From Anadara kagoshimensis (taxonomy: Eukaryota > Mollusca > Bivalvia > Arcoida > Arcidae): a stretch of DNA of 64,000 bases. The position numbers were made by a program, and so were the translations under genes. Shown here one piece after another: positions 1 through 13,218 of the stretch. Where the stretch lies: the NCBI GenBank assembly GCA_021292105.1, contig CM037866.1:3394607-3458606 (forward strand), in the 5' to 3' direction. Within the stretch, counting starts at the first letter, position 1. Each line of letters begins with the position of its first letter. The notes under the pieces are model-generated. The model was given only the letters and a program-made list of their open reading frames with translations, had not been told where the DNA came from and did no database searches.

Positions 1-59
1 GAATGGTTGTTTTTTTTAGTTTTTGGAATTCAAAATCATGAATTATTGATTAGAATTTC

Positions 60-290
60 ACATTCATGTCAAGAATGTTTTACTTATATCTGAACATCAC
101 CAGCTATAGGTGATGTGACAGAAATTTGTATCTTTTAGATGCATTCAGAGAAGTGTGTAGAGAGAGTTCTTGAACATGCTATGCCTATTGTAGCGTTATT
201 GTGGCACAGGGCATCAGTTTTTAAGGTCTATTCTGAAGGTCCCCATGACAAAGAGAAATGCAGAGTCCCCAGTCAAGATTTCATCACTTA
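60..290 (-). mobile_element. Decayed family A SINE
   Basis: Contains TCAAGAATGTTTTACTTATA, CATCACCAGCTATAGGTGA and GGGCATCAGTTTTTAAGG, all family A landmarks in the reverse sense, but heavily mutated. The short ORF across it is accidental. Confidence 0.55.
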
Positions 291-370
291 TTTTCATGCT
301 GTCAGTTCTCACGGTTCTGAGATGGTAGAGGAAACCAATGCGTCCAGACAAAACCTATGACCTTTTGCAA

Positions 371-730
371 ATACAGGGATTTTTCTGACCTTTTTGGGAA
401 AAGGACCTTGGGATGAAATTGGGAAAATGCTCAACAAAAATTTAATTTTGGAAATATTAGAAATTCTAGACCAAATTGTCAAAGAAAATATGGACATGCC
501 AGGGATTTATCAGGGTCTTTTGGGAAAAGGCCCTAAACTAAAAATTGGGAAAAACAATCAACTTTTTGCTCATTTTGGGAAAACATTTATGGCCAGACTT
601 CAGCTATGTATCTGGAACGATTTTCTAATTTCTAATTGGGAATTTTTTCAGCCCATTTTGGGAAAAAATCAATGTTTTTCCATTGGGAATGGGGCTGAAT
701 TTTTAGGCCCTTGATAAATCCCTGTAATAT
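371..730 (+). repeat. Degenerate repeat with 'cagggattt' ends
   Basis: TACAGGGATTTTTCTGACC opens and GATAAATCCCTGTAATAT closes it. An internal restart CCAGGGATTTATCAGGGTC with GGGAAAAGGCCC occurs at ~500. Probably a non-coding mobile repeat with a nested or duplicated copy. Confidence 0.45.
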
Positions 731-1012
731 AACAACAAATTCTCTCACACTAGGAAAATGTCCCAAAAGGAATTCAAACACAGCAAGAGACAGGGTAATC
801 CATTAGGCCAAATTTTTGCACATTAAAATTTGGCTCTTGCGGGATTCTAATCGCAGATGGCGAGAGTCTATGGAACCTGTAAGTCAGCATTTTAGATCAT
901 ATATCCGGTCTCCCAATGACAAAGATAAAACTGTTACTACCAATAATAAATCTGTACTATTCCCAAAACGTTTTTTGTAGTCGCTGCATTAAACTTTATA
1001 TCATTTGGGAAC

Positions 1013-1194
1013 ACAGCCCAACCTGCCTTAAAGGCCACCTCCATATAAGGATCACCTGCTTATAAAGGCCAGTAGAATCGTATCCCAAGTGTTTGTTATT
1101 CATATTATTTGAACCTGTATATAAAGGCTACCTGCCCATAATGGCCATTTTTACTGTTTCCCTTTGGTGGCCTTTATAGACAGGTTTGACTGTA
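1013..1194 (+). mobile_element. MITE, family E
   Basis: ~180-bp element with ends ACAGCCCAACCTGCCTTAAA and CTTTATAGACAGGTTTGACT, which are imperfect inverted repeats, and an internal 'cctgcccataa(a/t)ggcc'. No coding capacity. Copies recur across the window. Confidence 0.75.
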
Positions 1195-1474
1195 AATAAA
1201 TCTTAGAGACATATTTTTTTTAACACTTTTAAAACTTTTCCAGGTTTACAGCATGGTTTTTAACACTTGACTTTATTTAAAATTTCCTGACACCTCCCCG
1301 TTATAATTCATTTTTCCTCTGACCATTCTACGCACTTCAAAACAAGAATGAGGCTAGCAAGAACAAAATATGAACATTTATATTTTTGCCATCACATCGT
1401 TAATAAAGATGGCAAACTGCAAAAGTAATAAAATAAAAAAATTGGGGAAAAAAATAATGCTCTAATTCAAAAGT

Positions 1475-1476
1475 TT

Positions 1477-1507
<31 letters not shown>

Positions 1508-1525
1508 TGGGGGGGGTGGGGGTAG
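1475..1525 (+). repeat. (GT)n and poly-G tract
   Basis: GT repeats followed by a G run with two single-T interruptions. Confidence 0.95.
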
Positions 1526-1741
1526 GCTGCACATGATTGAAATGTCAAAAGTACAACTGAAATAATTTCTTAATTTCAAATTCCCGACAGTTTTAATTTG
1601 TAATTCCCTCTACAATTCCCGATGTGTGTGAACCATGTAAAACTCTCCAGGTTTGCAGTATTTATGGAAAATGATGCTCGAGAGTTATCAAATGTTTTGA
1701 ATAATTTTGTCTTTTTGTAAAAAACACATTCTATCACTTAC

Positions 1742-2029
1742 ATTCTTGTACATTTAGACTAATTGTGGATCCGTTTCTACTTCCAGCGGTCGTTGTTGCT
1801 GAACATATGTAAGATCCTGTATCGCTGGTCTGGACATTTGTGATGGTCAACGATGGGTTGTTGGAGTTTGCCCCCGAGTATCGTCCACCACTGGTCCCCA
1901 ATAAAGCATTGTTATAATACCACTGTACTGAGTAGGACTGACCAGAAGCTTGAACACTGCAGTCTAACGTAACTGTCTCTGCAACTTTTGGCTGGTAGAA
2001 GAATGTTGTCACGGTAACCACTGGTAATG
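1742..2029 (-). CDS. Exon 17: Ig domain 19 (last visible exon)
   Basis: Residues 1771-1866; 96 codons. The acceptor is TATTATAG|CA and the donor GAA T|GTAAGT. It has LDC, VQWYYNNALLGTS, GRYSGANSNNPSL, DTGSYICSA and RNGS. It ends VQE rather than VQQ. The strong phase-1 donor shows that at least one more exon lies further left. I found no Ig-like frame with splice sites in 1-1741. Confidence 0.92.
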
Positions 2030-5000
2030 CTATAATAATAATTATAAAAAAAAGAATATTTCATCACTATAGTTATAACAGCATGAACCTTTATATAGTT
2101 TTGTTGGGAAGGATGGTTTAAGTCCCAGCAATTGTTTATAACAATTACGAGGCTATGTCTTGGCAAGTTTTTGTTGGTATAAGAATGTTGTCATGGTTAC
2201 GACTGGTAAAGCTAAAAGCAAACAAAAAAGAAACATGAGAATAACTCATCTCGTGAGTTATAGTAACTGCTTGGGCTTGTAAAAGGTTGGGGGATGATTT
2301 AAGTCCCAGCAGTTGTTTACAGCAATTTTGAACCTAATGATGCTGTCTTTTCTTGAATTACAATACAATCTGCCCCAAAAGACCACCTCTACATATGGGT
2401 CACCTGCTTATAAAGACCAGTAAAACTATATCCCAACTTGTCTTTATTCATATTGATTTAATCTGTATATAAATGTCACCTGCCCCTAAGGGTAACTTTT
2501 AATGGTTCTCTTGGGTGGCCTTAATAGACAGGTTTGACTGTATGTTCTTTCAGAACCAACTGAGTGCTATTGATGCCTTTAATTCAGAGTACACACATAA
2601 GGCTGTTCACTCTCCTTCATTCGTTATTTCCATTTAATATTCAAAGGACTGAAAAATTTTCTGTTTGAGGTAACATGAACAAAAATTTAGTAGCTACATG
2701 TTGTCGAACAGTATGAGTCCCTGCCCCTAACCCCATTTTGATTGCCTTCACAACGCTGTTTATATTGTACTTTGGATAGGTTGAACCATTTTCATGTCCC
2801 TGTGAAGGTCAAGGTGACAATGTCTTCATGTCCCTGTGAAGGTCAAGGTGACAATGTTTTCATGTTCCTGTGAAGGTCAAGGTGACAATGTTTTCATGTC
2901 CCTGTGAAGGTCAAGGTGACAATGTTTTCATGTCCCTGTGAAGGTCAAGGTGACAATGTTTTAATGTCCCTGTGAAGGTCAAGGTGACAATGTTTTCATG
3001 TCCTTTTGAAGGTCAAGGTGACAATGTTTTCATGTCCCTGTGAAGGTCAAGGTGACAATGTTTTCATGTCCCTGTGAAGGTTAAGGTGACAATGTTTTCA
3101 TGTCCCTGTGAAGGTCAAGGTGACAATGTTTTCATGTCCCTGTGAAGGTCAAGGTGACAAGATTCATATATATTAACCATCTTAATATTTGACTTACACT
3201 GTTGTACATTGACACTAATGGTTGACCCGTTCCTGCTCCCAGCTGAAGTGGCCGCAGAACAGATATACGACCCTGTATCACTGGTCTGAACATTGGAGAT
3301 AGTCAGTGACGGGGTATTAAACACAGCTCCAGAATATCGTACACGGCTGGTATCTAAAACAGCATTGTTATAATACCACTGGACAGAGTAGGACTGACCA
3401 CCAGATACACTGACACCACATGTCAAGGTCACGGTCTCACCTACTTTTGGCTGATAAAAGAATGTTGTCACAGTAACCACTGGTAATGCTGGAATTTAAA
3501 ATGTATATAATATAGAAATAGAACTTAATGCCTGTTTCAGATCAGTAAAATGACATATTGCTGGTTACACCTTTTATGTTCCGACAATGGACGCCGTCAC
3601 AGTACCAAAGCAGCATCACTAGTTTTAGTGTCAGTAATGTCATTAAATGGCACAATTCTGGCCAAGTTTTCATTCTTTTTGTGTGTAATTCAAGCATGCT
3701 GGGCCTTTGTCAGAACATTGTGGGCATGGCCAGTGATCCGTCAATTTTGTTAAATATATGTCACCAAGACACATGTGGGTTGTCTGACGACACGAAACCC
3801 CCACTAGATTGCGGTGAAACTAATGGATTGGAGGACAAACTGAGTTTTTGTATTGCCAAATCCAACTTGCGTTCAAGATTATTGATTCTGTTGTTTACAG
3901 AGTCTTTAAAATCTTCTAATTTATCCTCCATTTAGTAAAAATTTTGTTAGCGCACACAAGCACATCCTCCCTCTTGAGTGAACGAGAAGGGAACTGATAC
4001 ATCATAAATGATGTGTTTATGACGTAGTGTTTGTCATTTGACTACAATTAATCTATTCCACTTGTAAGTCTCAGGTCTTATTAAGATATAGAAGTTAAGT
4101 ACAGGTTATTTCCTCTAGTTGTAAGTACCACTGTGGTAGCTCAGTTGGTAGAGCGCTCGCTTCGTAAGGGGGAGGGGGTGGGTTTGAACTACGGCCTGGT
4201 TTGACCCAAGACTTGAAAGTGAGTAGTGACTGTTCTTTCGCCAAGCACTCGGCATTACGAAATGAAAGTCATGGTTCTTTCAGATGGGAACTTAAAATAA
4301 ACAAGGTCCCGTGTCACAGTGGGCTTGGAACGCTAAAAAAACCCTGCTTTATAATGCCATCAGCGCAATGCACAGGCCAAATTTCTGCACCTTAGCATAT
4401 AGCTGGTGACGTCTCGATATAAGTGAAAAATTCTTGACTGAGACATTAAACACCATTACTCACTCAACTCTAATTGAAATATATTTATTTTTCATTTATA
4501 TATGGTATAGTGGAGAAAACTGGAGTACCCTGAGGATGTAAGAATCTATTATGAGTATTCATGTACAAAAAATTAAAATATCGCCCAAGGAGTAGAATAT
4601 TTAAGTCAGATACAAGAGGCTTGCCAAGGATTTGAAGCAGTAAAAAGGATGTTTTGATCTGTGAAAGCTCATTTTAGAAAGTTCTGCCACTTGGGCCATC
4701 TTTTAACATGATCAGGAAATGTTGTTTGGTTGGTTGAATGTTGCTTAACGTAGCATCAGCAATTGTTCAGCTATTTGCGACGAGAACTATTTAATTAATC
4801 ACTATGGATTTATCTATAAACGATTCCATGTATGCATGTGAAGTGCGAGTGTGTTGTATGGTCTCCCTTGTACTAGCGTGCACTCAGGGCGACTTTACTG
4901 TGCTAGCTCACAGAGTCAGTACGCCGCAGATGAGCGTACCACTCCCCCAGTTTATTATACTGATACCAGGTGAATCAGTAAAGGCCAACGGCAAGGAAAA

Positions 5001-8000
5001 TTCACTTTCCCACATGTGGCCCGAGCGGGACTCGAACTCATAGCCGTGAGAGACCCTGGATTTGAAGACTAACGTCTTATCCATTAGGCCACCGCGCCCT
5101 CTATGATCAGGAAATGTAGAAGAGTACCTAAACATTACTATCACCACAATACATTATTGTAGGAACCATTCTGTTTGTGACAGTTAAATAATCTTCATAT
5201 CCATAAAAAATCAAATTAATTTGAATAAAGTTTGATATTTTTCACCGACTTGTACCTAGTCGTAGCAGGAAATCTGTACGCGCATCTGTGATTGTCATAA
5301 AGTATGTCTGTAGAAAGGAAAATGTTGACATTATGGAGATTTTACATGGCAAAAATGGCAAAGTTTACACCGGAAGTGATGTCCTTGGTGACATTTAATG
5401 TCATATGTGCAACAGAATCCGCCATTTGCCCGATTTTTCAACATGTTAAATTCCCGTAACGTCAACGTTTACTCTGTGCAGATATATTCTAGGCTAATCG
5501 CGGATGCACATACAAATTTCCTGTTATGACTAGGTATAAGTAAGTGAAAAATATCAATCATTATTCAAATTTATTTGATTTTTTACGGATGTGAAGAGTA
5601 TTTCACTGTCATAAACAGAGCAGTACCTAAAGTAACAAACCAACAAATTTTCTCTTATTAGAGGGATTGGAATCTTACAGCAAATTCATAAAAATACGGG
5701 TCTAACACTGTCATTTCCTGTCACATAATTCTCAACAAAAACACAAAAAAAATCAAAATGACTTACACTGTTGTACATTGACACTAATGGTTGACCCGTT
5801 CCTGCTCCCAGCTGAAGTGGCCGCAGAACAGATATACGACCCTGTATCACTGGTCTGGACATTGGTGATAGTCAGTGACGGGTTATTAAACACAGCTCCA
5901 GAATATCGTACGCGGCTGGTATCTAAAATAGCATTGTTATAATACCACAGGACAGAGTAAGACTGACCACCAGATACACTGACACCACATGTCAAGGTCA
6001 CGGTCTCACCTACTTTGGGTTGATAAAAGAATGTGTTCACGGTAACCTCAGGTAATGCTGAAAAATACAAAAAAAAATTTCATGTCATTTCTGATTGAAG
6101 AACTGGCTTTTGAATAAGTATTCATTCCTTCATTTAAGTTAGCAGTCTTGGAACGCAGGAATGGCTAATATTTCTAAAACTGTTAATAAGACTATTTGTA
6201 ATGTTTTCAGAATTTTCACTGAATGATATTGCCATGGCAACGAAACTGGTTTGCCACATTGTTTTGGATCTACTAAATACTGTATAATTGCTTTTATTTG
6301 CTGGGGATTTAATTTCACTATAATCGCCCCGATTTAACAGCGTGAAATTAAATATCAAGTGAATATATTCATGCAGCATTCATTAAACTTTGACTTAGAT
6401 AATCCGCACAAAAAATGGAGTTTGCCGCTGTACCACGTGATACCTTCTAACGCGTCTGTGAAACGCTTGTTTCCAATAGACATGGAATTGCACAATATGA
6501 CGTTTTCTCGTAAAAACGACATTGTTCCGGGAAATTGTGACGTTGACATTTTTCAAAATGTTCCCCACAAACGTTAAGAGGTATTGACCATGTGGTACAG
6601 CGGCAAACCCATTGTTAACACTGACCACAAAACTTATACCTGTGAATAAGTTCTATTGTCAAAACCGTGAAACTTTAATTTATCCCCGCAGAATTAAACA
6701 ACTATATAGTATATTGTAAGATCTACAAACCCGTACTACAAGCATCCAGCTACGCATAATCGCAGGTATTCACCAAATTTGTAATGGAATAAAATTTAAC
6801 AACCCAAAGCATAATGATACAAGCTTTAAAATGAAAATGGAAAATTCTTTCAGGACAAGATTTTTTCTCCCCATAATTTCAAAAATTTGGAATGATACTG
6901 CCAATCCATGATGGTTGGCATCTGTGATAAAAAGTCACTGGTTTTAAAGTTGGATATAAAAAAGGATTTTCAAAATTCTGAATTATGTATTGGTCTTATA
7001 GACTTACACTGTTGTACATTGACACTAATGGTTGACCCGTTCCTGCTCCCAGCTGAAGTGGCCGCAGAACAGATATACGACCCTGTATCACTGGTCTGAA
7101 CATTGGAGATTGTCAGCGACGGGGTATTAAACACAGCTCCAGAATACCGTACGCGGCTGGTATCTAAAACAGCATTGTTATAATACCACTGGACAGAGTA
7201 GGACTGACCACCAGATACACTGACACCACATGTCAAGGTCACGGTCTCACCTACTTTTGGTTGATAAAAGAATGTTGTCACGGTAACCACAGGTAATGCT
7301 AAAAAATACACAAAATTGTATGCTTATATGTGTTATAGAAGAGTAATAACAGGATAATTTTGGGATTCTTAACATTAATGTAAAATTTCTGCTACTCTAT
7401 AAACCAGAAATCGGTGAGCTACTACTCACTTAATATACCCTCATTTATAATTTACCAAATGACTATAGATGTAAAACGAGATCAGTTCGCCAGTCTGCGC
7501 AAATTACTGTATGCATCCCGCCACAACTTTTTACTAAATTCCGAAATATATTCTGAAAATTTATTCCAAATGTGCATATGTAACCAAATAGCATTACCCA
7601 TCTCGGAATACATATCTCACAATAAAACAGATATATTCCTTTCACTTTCATTTACCAGGCGCACTATTTCCGATGCATACTATTTAATACTATTTATAGT
7701 AAAGAAGCTCGATTTTGGAAAAAGCGATAGCAATGTACGCTTTCACTGTCGTGAACGCTGTACAAAAACCAACTAAGTTTATAAACAGGCAGTAGATGTC
7801 AAGCAGACTTGAAATATGAGTAAGTCAGAGTACATGTACACGTGTATATAATTCTTTTTAAAAAAAAACTATTTTCCCCAAGTCCATTTCCAAAGTTGGC
7901 CAGACAAATACTTGAAAAAGTAAAATAGTTAAAAAATATTTATAAACAAAATTCCCAACTGACCTAACCTGTCAGTAACAGCAAACAAAGAATTTTTAAG

Positions 8001-11000
8001 GTTTGGCCTAAGTTTTTATGTATAGACTTACACTGTTGTACATTGACACTTATAGCTGAGGAATTTCGGCCTCCAGCGGACGTGGCCGCAGAACAGATGT
8101 ACGATCCTGTATCACTAACTTGAACATTCGAAATAGTCAACGATGGAGTTCCCGAAACAGCTCCCGAGTATCGCCCAGTATTAGTTGATAAAAAAGCATT
8201 GTTATAATACCACTGGACAGAGTAAGACTGACCAGAGGCTTGGACACTGCATGACAATGTGACCGTATCTCCAACTTTTGGCTGGTAGAAAAATGTTGAC
8301 ACTGACACCGTCGGTAAAACTAGAGAAATACAAAAACAAAAATGAAGCCAAATAACTACAAGTTAAAACTGAAATAGGATGCCCCTATTTGGCTTAAACA
8401 AAACCCAACTAGAAAATATCATTTTTCCCAAACCACAACCACAAAATTTCTGCACTTTTCCCTATAGCTGGCGACATCTAGATATAAGTGAAACATTCTT
8501 GGCTGGGATGTTAAACACCATTACTCAACTTTATAAGTTAAAATTACTAAAGTGTGCCAACTAACCTTAAAGAATGAAGATAATAAGCGAGGAAAATTTA
8601 CAGAAATTTTTATAAATAGGCGACATTTATATACTTTTTGGTTGAAATATGAAGCAAGGGATCTTCAAACTGGTCGGAATAGACAGGTAGTCTATATTAA
8701 CACCATATTTCTTATTCTACTTTGCTCAGTTGGTTTCGATTGCTTGTAGTTGTAAGTGTCCTCTGTAACGGCCACAGATGGCCTACTCTTTTTCGAACTC
8801 TACCTAGGTGTTTTAGAGTGTATGGAGACAAAAGGTCTTGGTTTTGAGTCTCATCTGAAAGACTACTGAGTAACGAGCTTTTTACAGCTCTAGTATGGGC
8901 AGGAGATGAAAATAATCTCAGATAAGTCCCGAATGAGGTTCAAACCTACAACCCTTTACTTAGAAAGCCAGTGACAGTACCACTTTGGTCCAGAGGATAG
9001 TTTTTATATCCATATGTTATTGTATCAAACAAAGAAGCTTACTTTGTTGTACGTTTAAGCTGATGGCCGACGAATTTCTACTTCCTGCCGAAGTGGCCGC
9101 TGAACAGATATACGAGCCGGTGTCGCTAGGCTGAGCGCTGGGTATGGTTAAGGAGGGATTACCGAAGGTACCACCAGTATAACGTCCAGAATTGATGTTA
9201 AGTAAACCATTGTTGTAATACCATGTAACAGAATACCCTTGACCGGAGGCCTGGACACTACACTGCAAGGTCACTGCTTCATTGGCTTGTGGCTGGTAGA
9301 AATTTGTTGTTGTCGTGACAACAGGAATAACTGCAAGTAGATAATTGTATAAAGTAAAATCAAGAGATTCAATCCCTTTCAATTCCTTTTTTATCACATA
9401 CCCATTGAATCTTACTATAGCAATACATTACATTTTCGTGTCATTTGATACAAAGGTCCACATCGCACATGTGCAATACAATATTCCGTATCACTATAGT
9501 AGCCAAAACTACTTTTAGGGGAATTCCCTTTTCCGACAACAATAATATGACATCATTCATCGGTTATAATTAGAAACCGATCATTGACAGATTAAACCAA
9601 AGAAAGCTTAGTTTGGTAGGGTATGTGATAAATACAAATCCCTGAACTGATTGCCTCAATATGCAAAAAATATTTTTAACTGGCGCATAAACACCAATAC
9701 TCTACTCAACAATCCCAGAATTGGCAGCCTTGTGAAAGTTTCTTGACTAAGGTGTACAACAACATAACTTCTTTCCACTCCATTTGATGATATACATACT
9801 AACCTTGCTGAACATTGACGCTAATTGTCGAGCTGTTCCTACTTCCTCCCGAGGTTGTAGCGGAGCAGATATAAGACCCAGTATCAGTCACCTGAGCATT
9901 TGTAATCCTCAAAGACGGGTTTAGATACACGCCGCCAGAATACCGCCCAGTATTGGTTGCTAGGAAACCATTGTTATAGTACCAAGTGACTGTATATATC
10001 TGACCAGAAGACTGGACACTACAGTCTAGTGTGAAAGTCTCTCCGACCTGGGGCTGGTAGAAGTTGGTGTTGACCGTAACGACTGCCAAAACTGAAAAAT
10101 CAATACATGTAGCAATTACCACCTAATTAGTTAAAGTAACAATTTGGTAATGACCATAATAACTGCCAAAACTGAATAATCATAATAATTATAATAATAA
10201 TAATAATAAATATTATTAATACCTAATGAGATAAAGCAGGAACTCTTTTTTTAAAAGAAAAAAACTGACAGGTTACCATGACAATAAGTTTTTTCCAGAA
10301 ACTAAAAATCTATACAGTCAATCTTGCCTTAAATGCCACCTCCATATAAGGACCACGGGCTTTAAAGGTTGGTAAAATTTTATACTGATCCCTTTTTATT
10401 CAGGTTATTTGGACCAGTATATAAGGGTCATATGTCCATAAAGGTCACTTTTACAGGTTCCATTGGGTGACTTTATAAAACAGGCTTGACTGTGCAGTCC
10501 AACCTGCCTTAAATGCCACCTCTATAAAAGGGTCACCTGTTTATAAAGGCCTGTAGAATTGTATCCCAAATGTTCTTTATTCATACTATTTGAACCTGTA
10601 TATAAAGTCCACCTGCCCATAAAGGTCACTTTTACAGGTTCCATTGGGTGACTTAAATAGACAGGTTTGACTGTATATGAAGTTATAAGAGATTTATGTT
10701 CAAAGGGAAAATGAAAGTTGAAAACTGAAATGTGAAAACCAGGAATTTCAATACTGGAAACAGAAATTAAAAAATTAGGATTTGAAAACTAGGAATTACA
10801 AAATCAGAATTTAAAAACTGAAACTTGAAAACATGAATATAAAAAATGAAATTTAAAAACTTAAACAAACTTGAATACTGAAATTTTGAAAACCAGGAAT
10901 TTTGAAGCTGTCAGGATATTGAATCCCATTCACAAATTAAAAACTTATGTTGTTTGATTTTTTTTTTTTACAAATTGTGTCAATCAGCTTGTTTGTAAAA

Positions 11001-13183
11001 AAAACCTATAAGACTTAAATTTGTGAATGGAACCCGATATCGGGACCCAAATATGACCCAGCGATAGCCCTGCACTGTAATGACAAAAGACTCAATTTAC
11101 CTTGCTGTACACTGACAGTAATTGCTGATGAATTTCTACTTCCACCAGATGTCGTTGCAGAACAGATGTAAGAACCAGTATCGCTGGTCTGGACGTTTGA
11201 AATCGTCAGGGATGGATTTCCCGAAACAGCCCCGCTATATCGTCCAGAATTTGTGAAAATAAAAGCATTGTTGTAATACCATGTGACAGTGTATGGTTGA
11301 CCACTGGCCGTTACTGAGCAGTCAAGCGTGACTTGATCACCGACTCTTGGTTGGTAAAATGCTGTAGGGGCTAACACCGTGGGTATAACTTGCTGAACAT
11401 TAACGCTGATCGTCGAACCATTTCTACTTCCTGCAGAGGTCGCTGCTGAACAGATGTAACTTCCTGTATCGGAACTTTGGATATTTGATATCGTCAGGGA
11501 TGGGCTTCCATAAACTCCACCAGAGTATCGTCCAATGTTGGAGATAGGGATGCTGTTGAAGTACCATGTTACTGAGTAAACTGAACCCAAAGCTTGTACG
11601 CTACACGAGAGTGTAATTGTATCACCGATGGACGGGTTGTAGAAAAACGTCGAAACTATCACTGTTGGCACAACTGAAATGAAAATGTATCTTATAAGTA
11701 ATGATTATTATTTTGACCAAATCATAATATCAGAAAACTGATTGAAAACCTGAATTCTTTATTTCTTCTTTTTCTTTTATGTTTCTGAAAACATTCTGAA
11801 ATTAACAAAAACATAACTATTTGTGTGTTTTTGGAAAAAATATAGACTTATGAATATGTTAATTATGTCTGCTAACAGATTTAAAACCTGAAATTCATAT
11901 AGGGAAATATATTTATCAAATTTTTTCAGAAAAAAATTCTGAAAAAAACCAAAAACATAACTTTCTGTGAATATTTTTGTTTTTTTTATTGGCTAAATTT
12001 GATCTTTATCGTTTTTTTTTTTTTTTTTTTTACAAAATCTAAAAAAAATATCTATGATTATTCAAAACAATGTAATTTATGTCTGCTAACAGATTGAAAA
12101 CCTGAAATTCTTATATGGAAATTTATTCATTAAACATTTCAGAAAAAATTCTGAAAATAATGGAAAACATAACTTTTCTTACAAGTAAGAAATAATTGGT
12201 TAAAGATTACAAAAAATCTTGCTCTGAAATCAAACAGTAGAACTAATCATTAGCATAAGGTACAATTGGGATTATATTCTAGACCTCCTGGTTTGGGCAT
12301 TGTTACAATGAGGATCAGAAGGGATTATTTCTTGGGGATTTTTATCTCAGACCCGTGACGGCCACACAAATTGACAAAATCAGCTAAATATCTGAACCTG
12401 CCAGTAATGACATTATTACCATAAGGTTCATCTAGGATAAATTGGTTGAATGGAGTTTTACATCCCAGTTAAGAATATTTCACTTATATTGAGACATCAC
12501 CAGCTGTAAGTCAGTGACAGAATTTTTTTACCTTAAAAGGGACACTGAAGTCTAGCCAATTTGACCAAATATGAAAATTTATGTTAAATTATTATTATAT
12601 TGAAAATTTCACCTTTTTATTCGCCGAAATAAAAAAGATATAGAAGTTTAAAAAATCAAAATTCGTACCTCAGGCCATTTTGGAACTCTTCAATCGGGAG
12701 GTACGAAAACAAGTTGTGACGTCAGTGTGAACAACCACTCCTCCTAACTACTGTTTATTATACTGAAGTGTCCGCATCTTACGAGTTGTTACTTATCCAT
12801 ATTATTAGAAATGGCGCATTATCTTTTTGATTTTGAGTCAGAATATTAGGGAACTGAAAGTAAACCAGAGAATTTATTCAAATCGGATTCATGCGAAGTT
12901 ATAGATAATGATCATCGTTTTTAGGTTTGGGACATATAATGAAACTGCCGAGCAATGAACACTGAGAGGGAATGCATTTGCTGCACAGAAATCGTACAGA
13001 TCAAAGACAAAATTAAAATTGCAATTTATTTAAAAATGTATAATCGACAGCTTTGACCTTGAGATCGTGCATTTCAACCAAGAAGTTTTGCGATTAGCAA
13101 CGATTGCAAGAAACACATAAGACGAGGAGACATTACACCATGGCCAGTCATGAAAAAAAAATTTACGGTTGATGAGAATAAAG

Positions 13184-13218
<35 letters not shown>

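Noticed and set aside
394..714. 106-codon plus-strand ORF in the left flank
   Set aside because: Lies in a degenerate repeat with 'gggaaaa' words. No domain, no splice sites, opposite strand to the gene.
2791..3160. CRISPR-like array of direct repeats
   Set aside because: The 34-bp units are contiguous with no unique spacers, in a eukaryotic intron; it is a minisatellite. The same holds for 17853-18222.
4128..4210. Functional tRNA gene
   Set aside because: A and B boxes are present, but acceptor and anticodon stems do not pair and the same sequence continues into a dispersed 340-bp repeat. It is a SINE head. The same applies to 13655-13935, ~43800-43885, 49975-50052 and the other SINE heads.
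7008..7012. A conserved extra cysteine (VQQC) at the end of exons 13-16
   Set aside because: The TGT codon exists only if the donor GT is read through. After splicing T+CA gives Ser.
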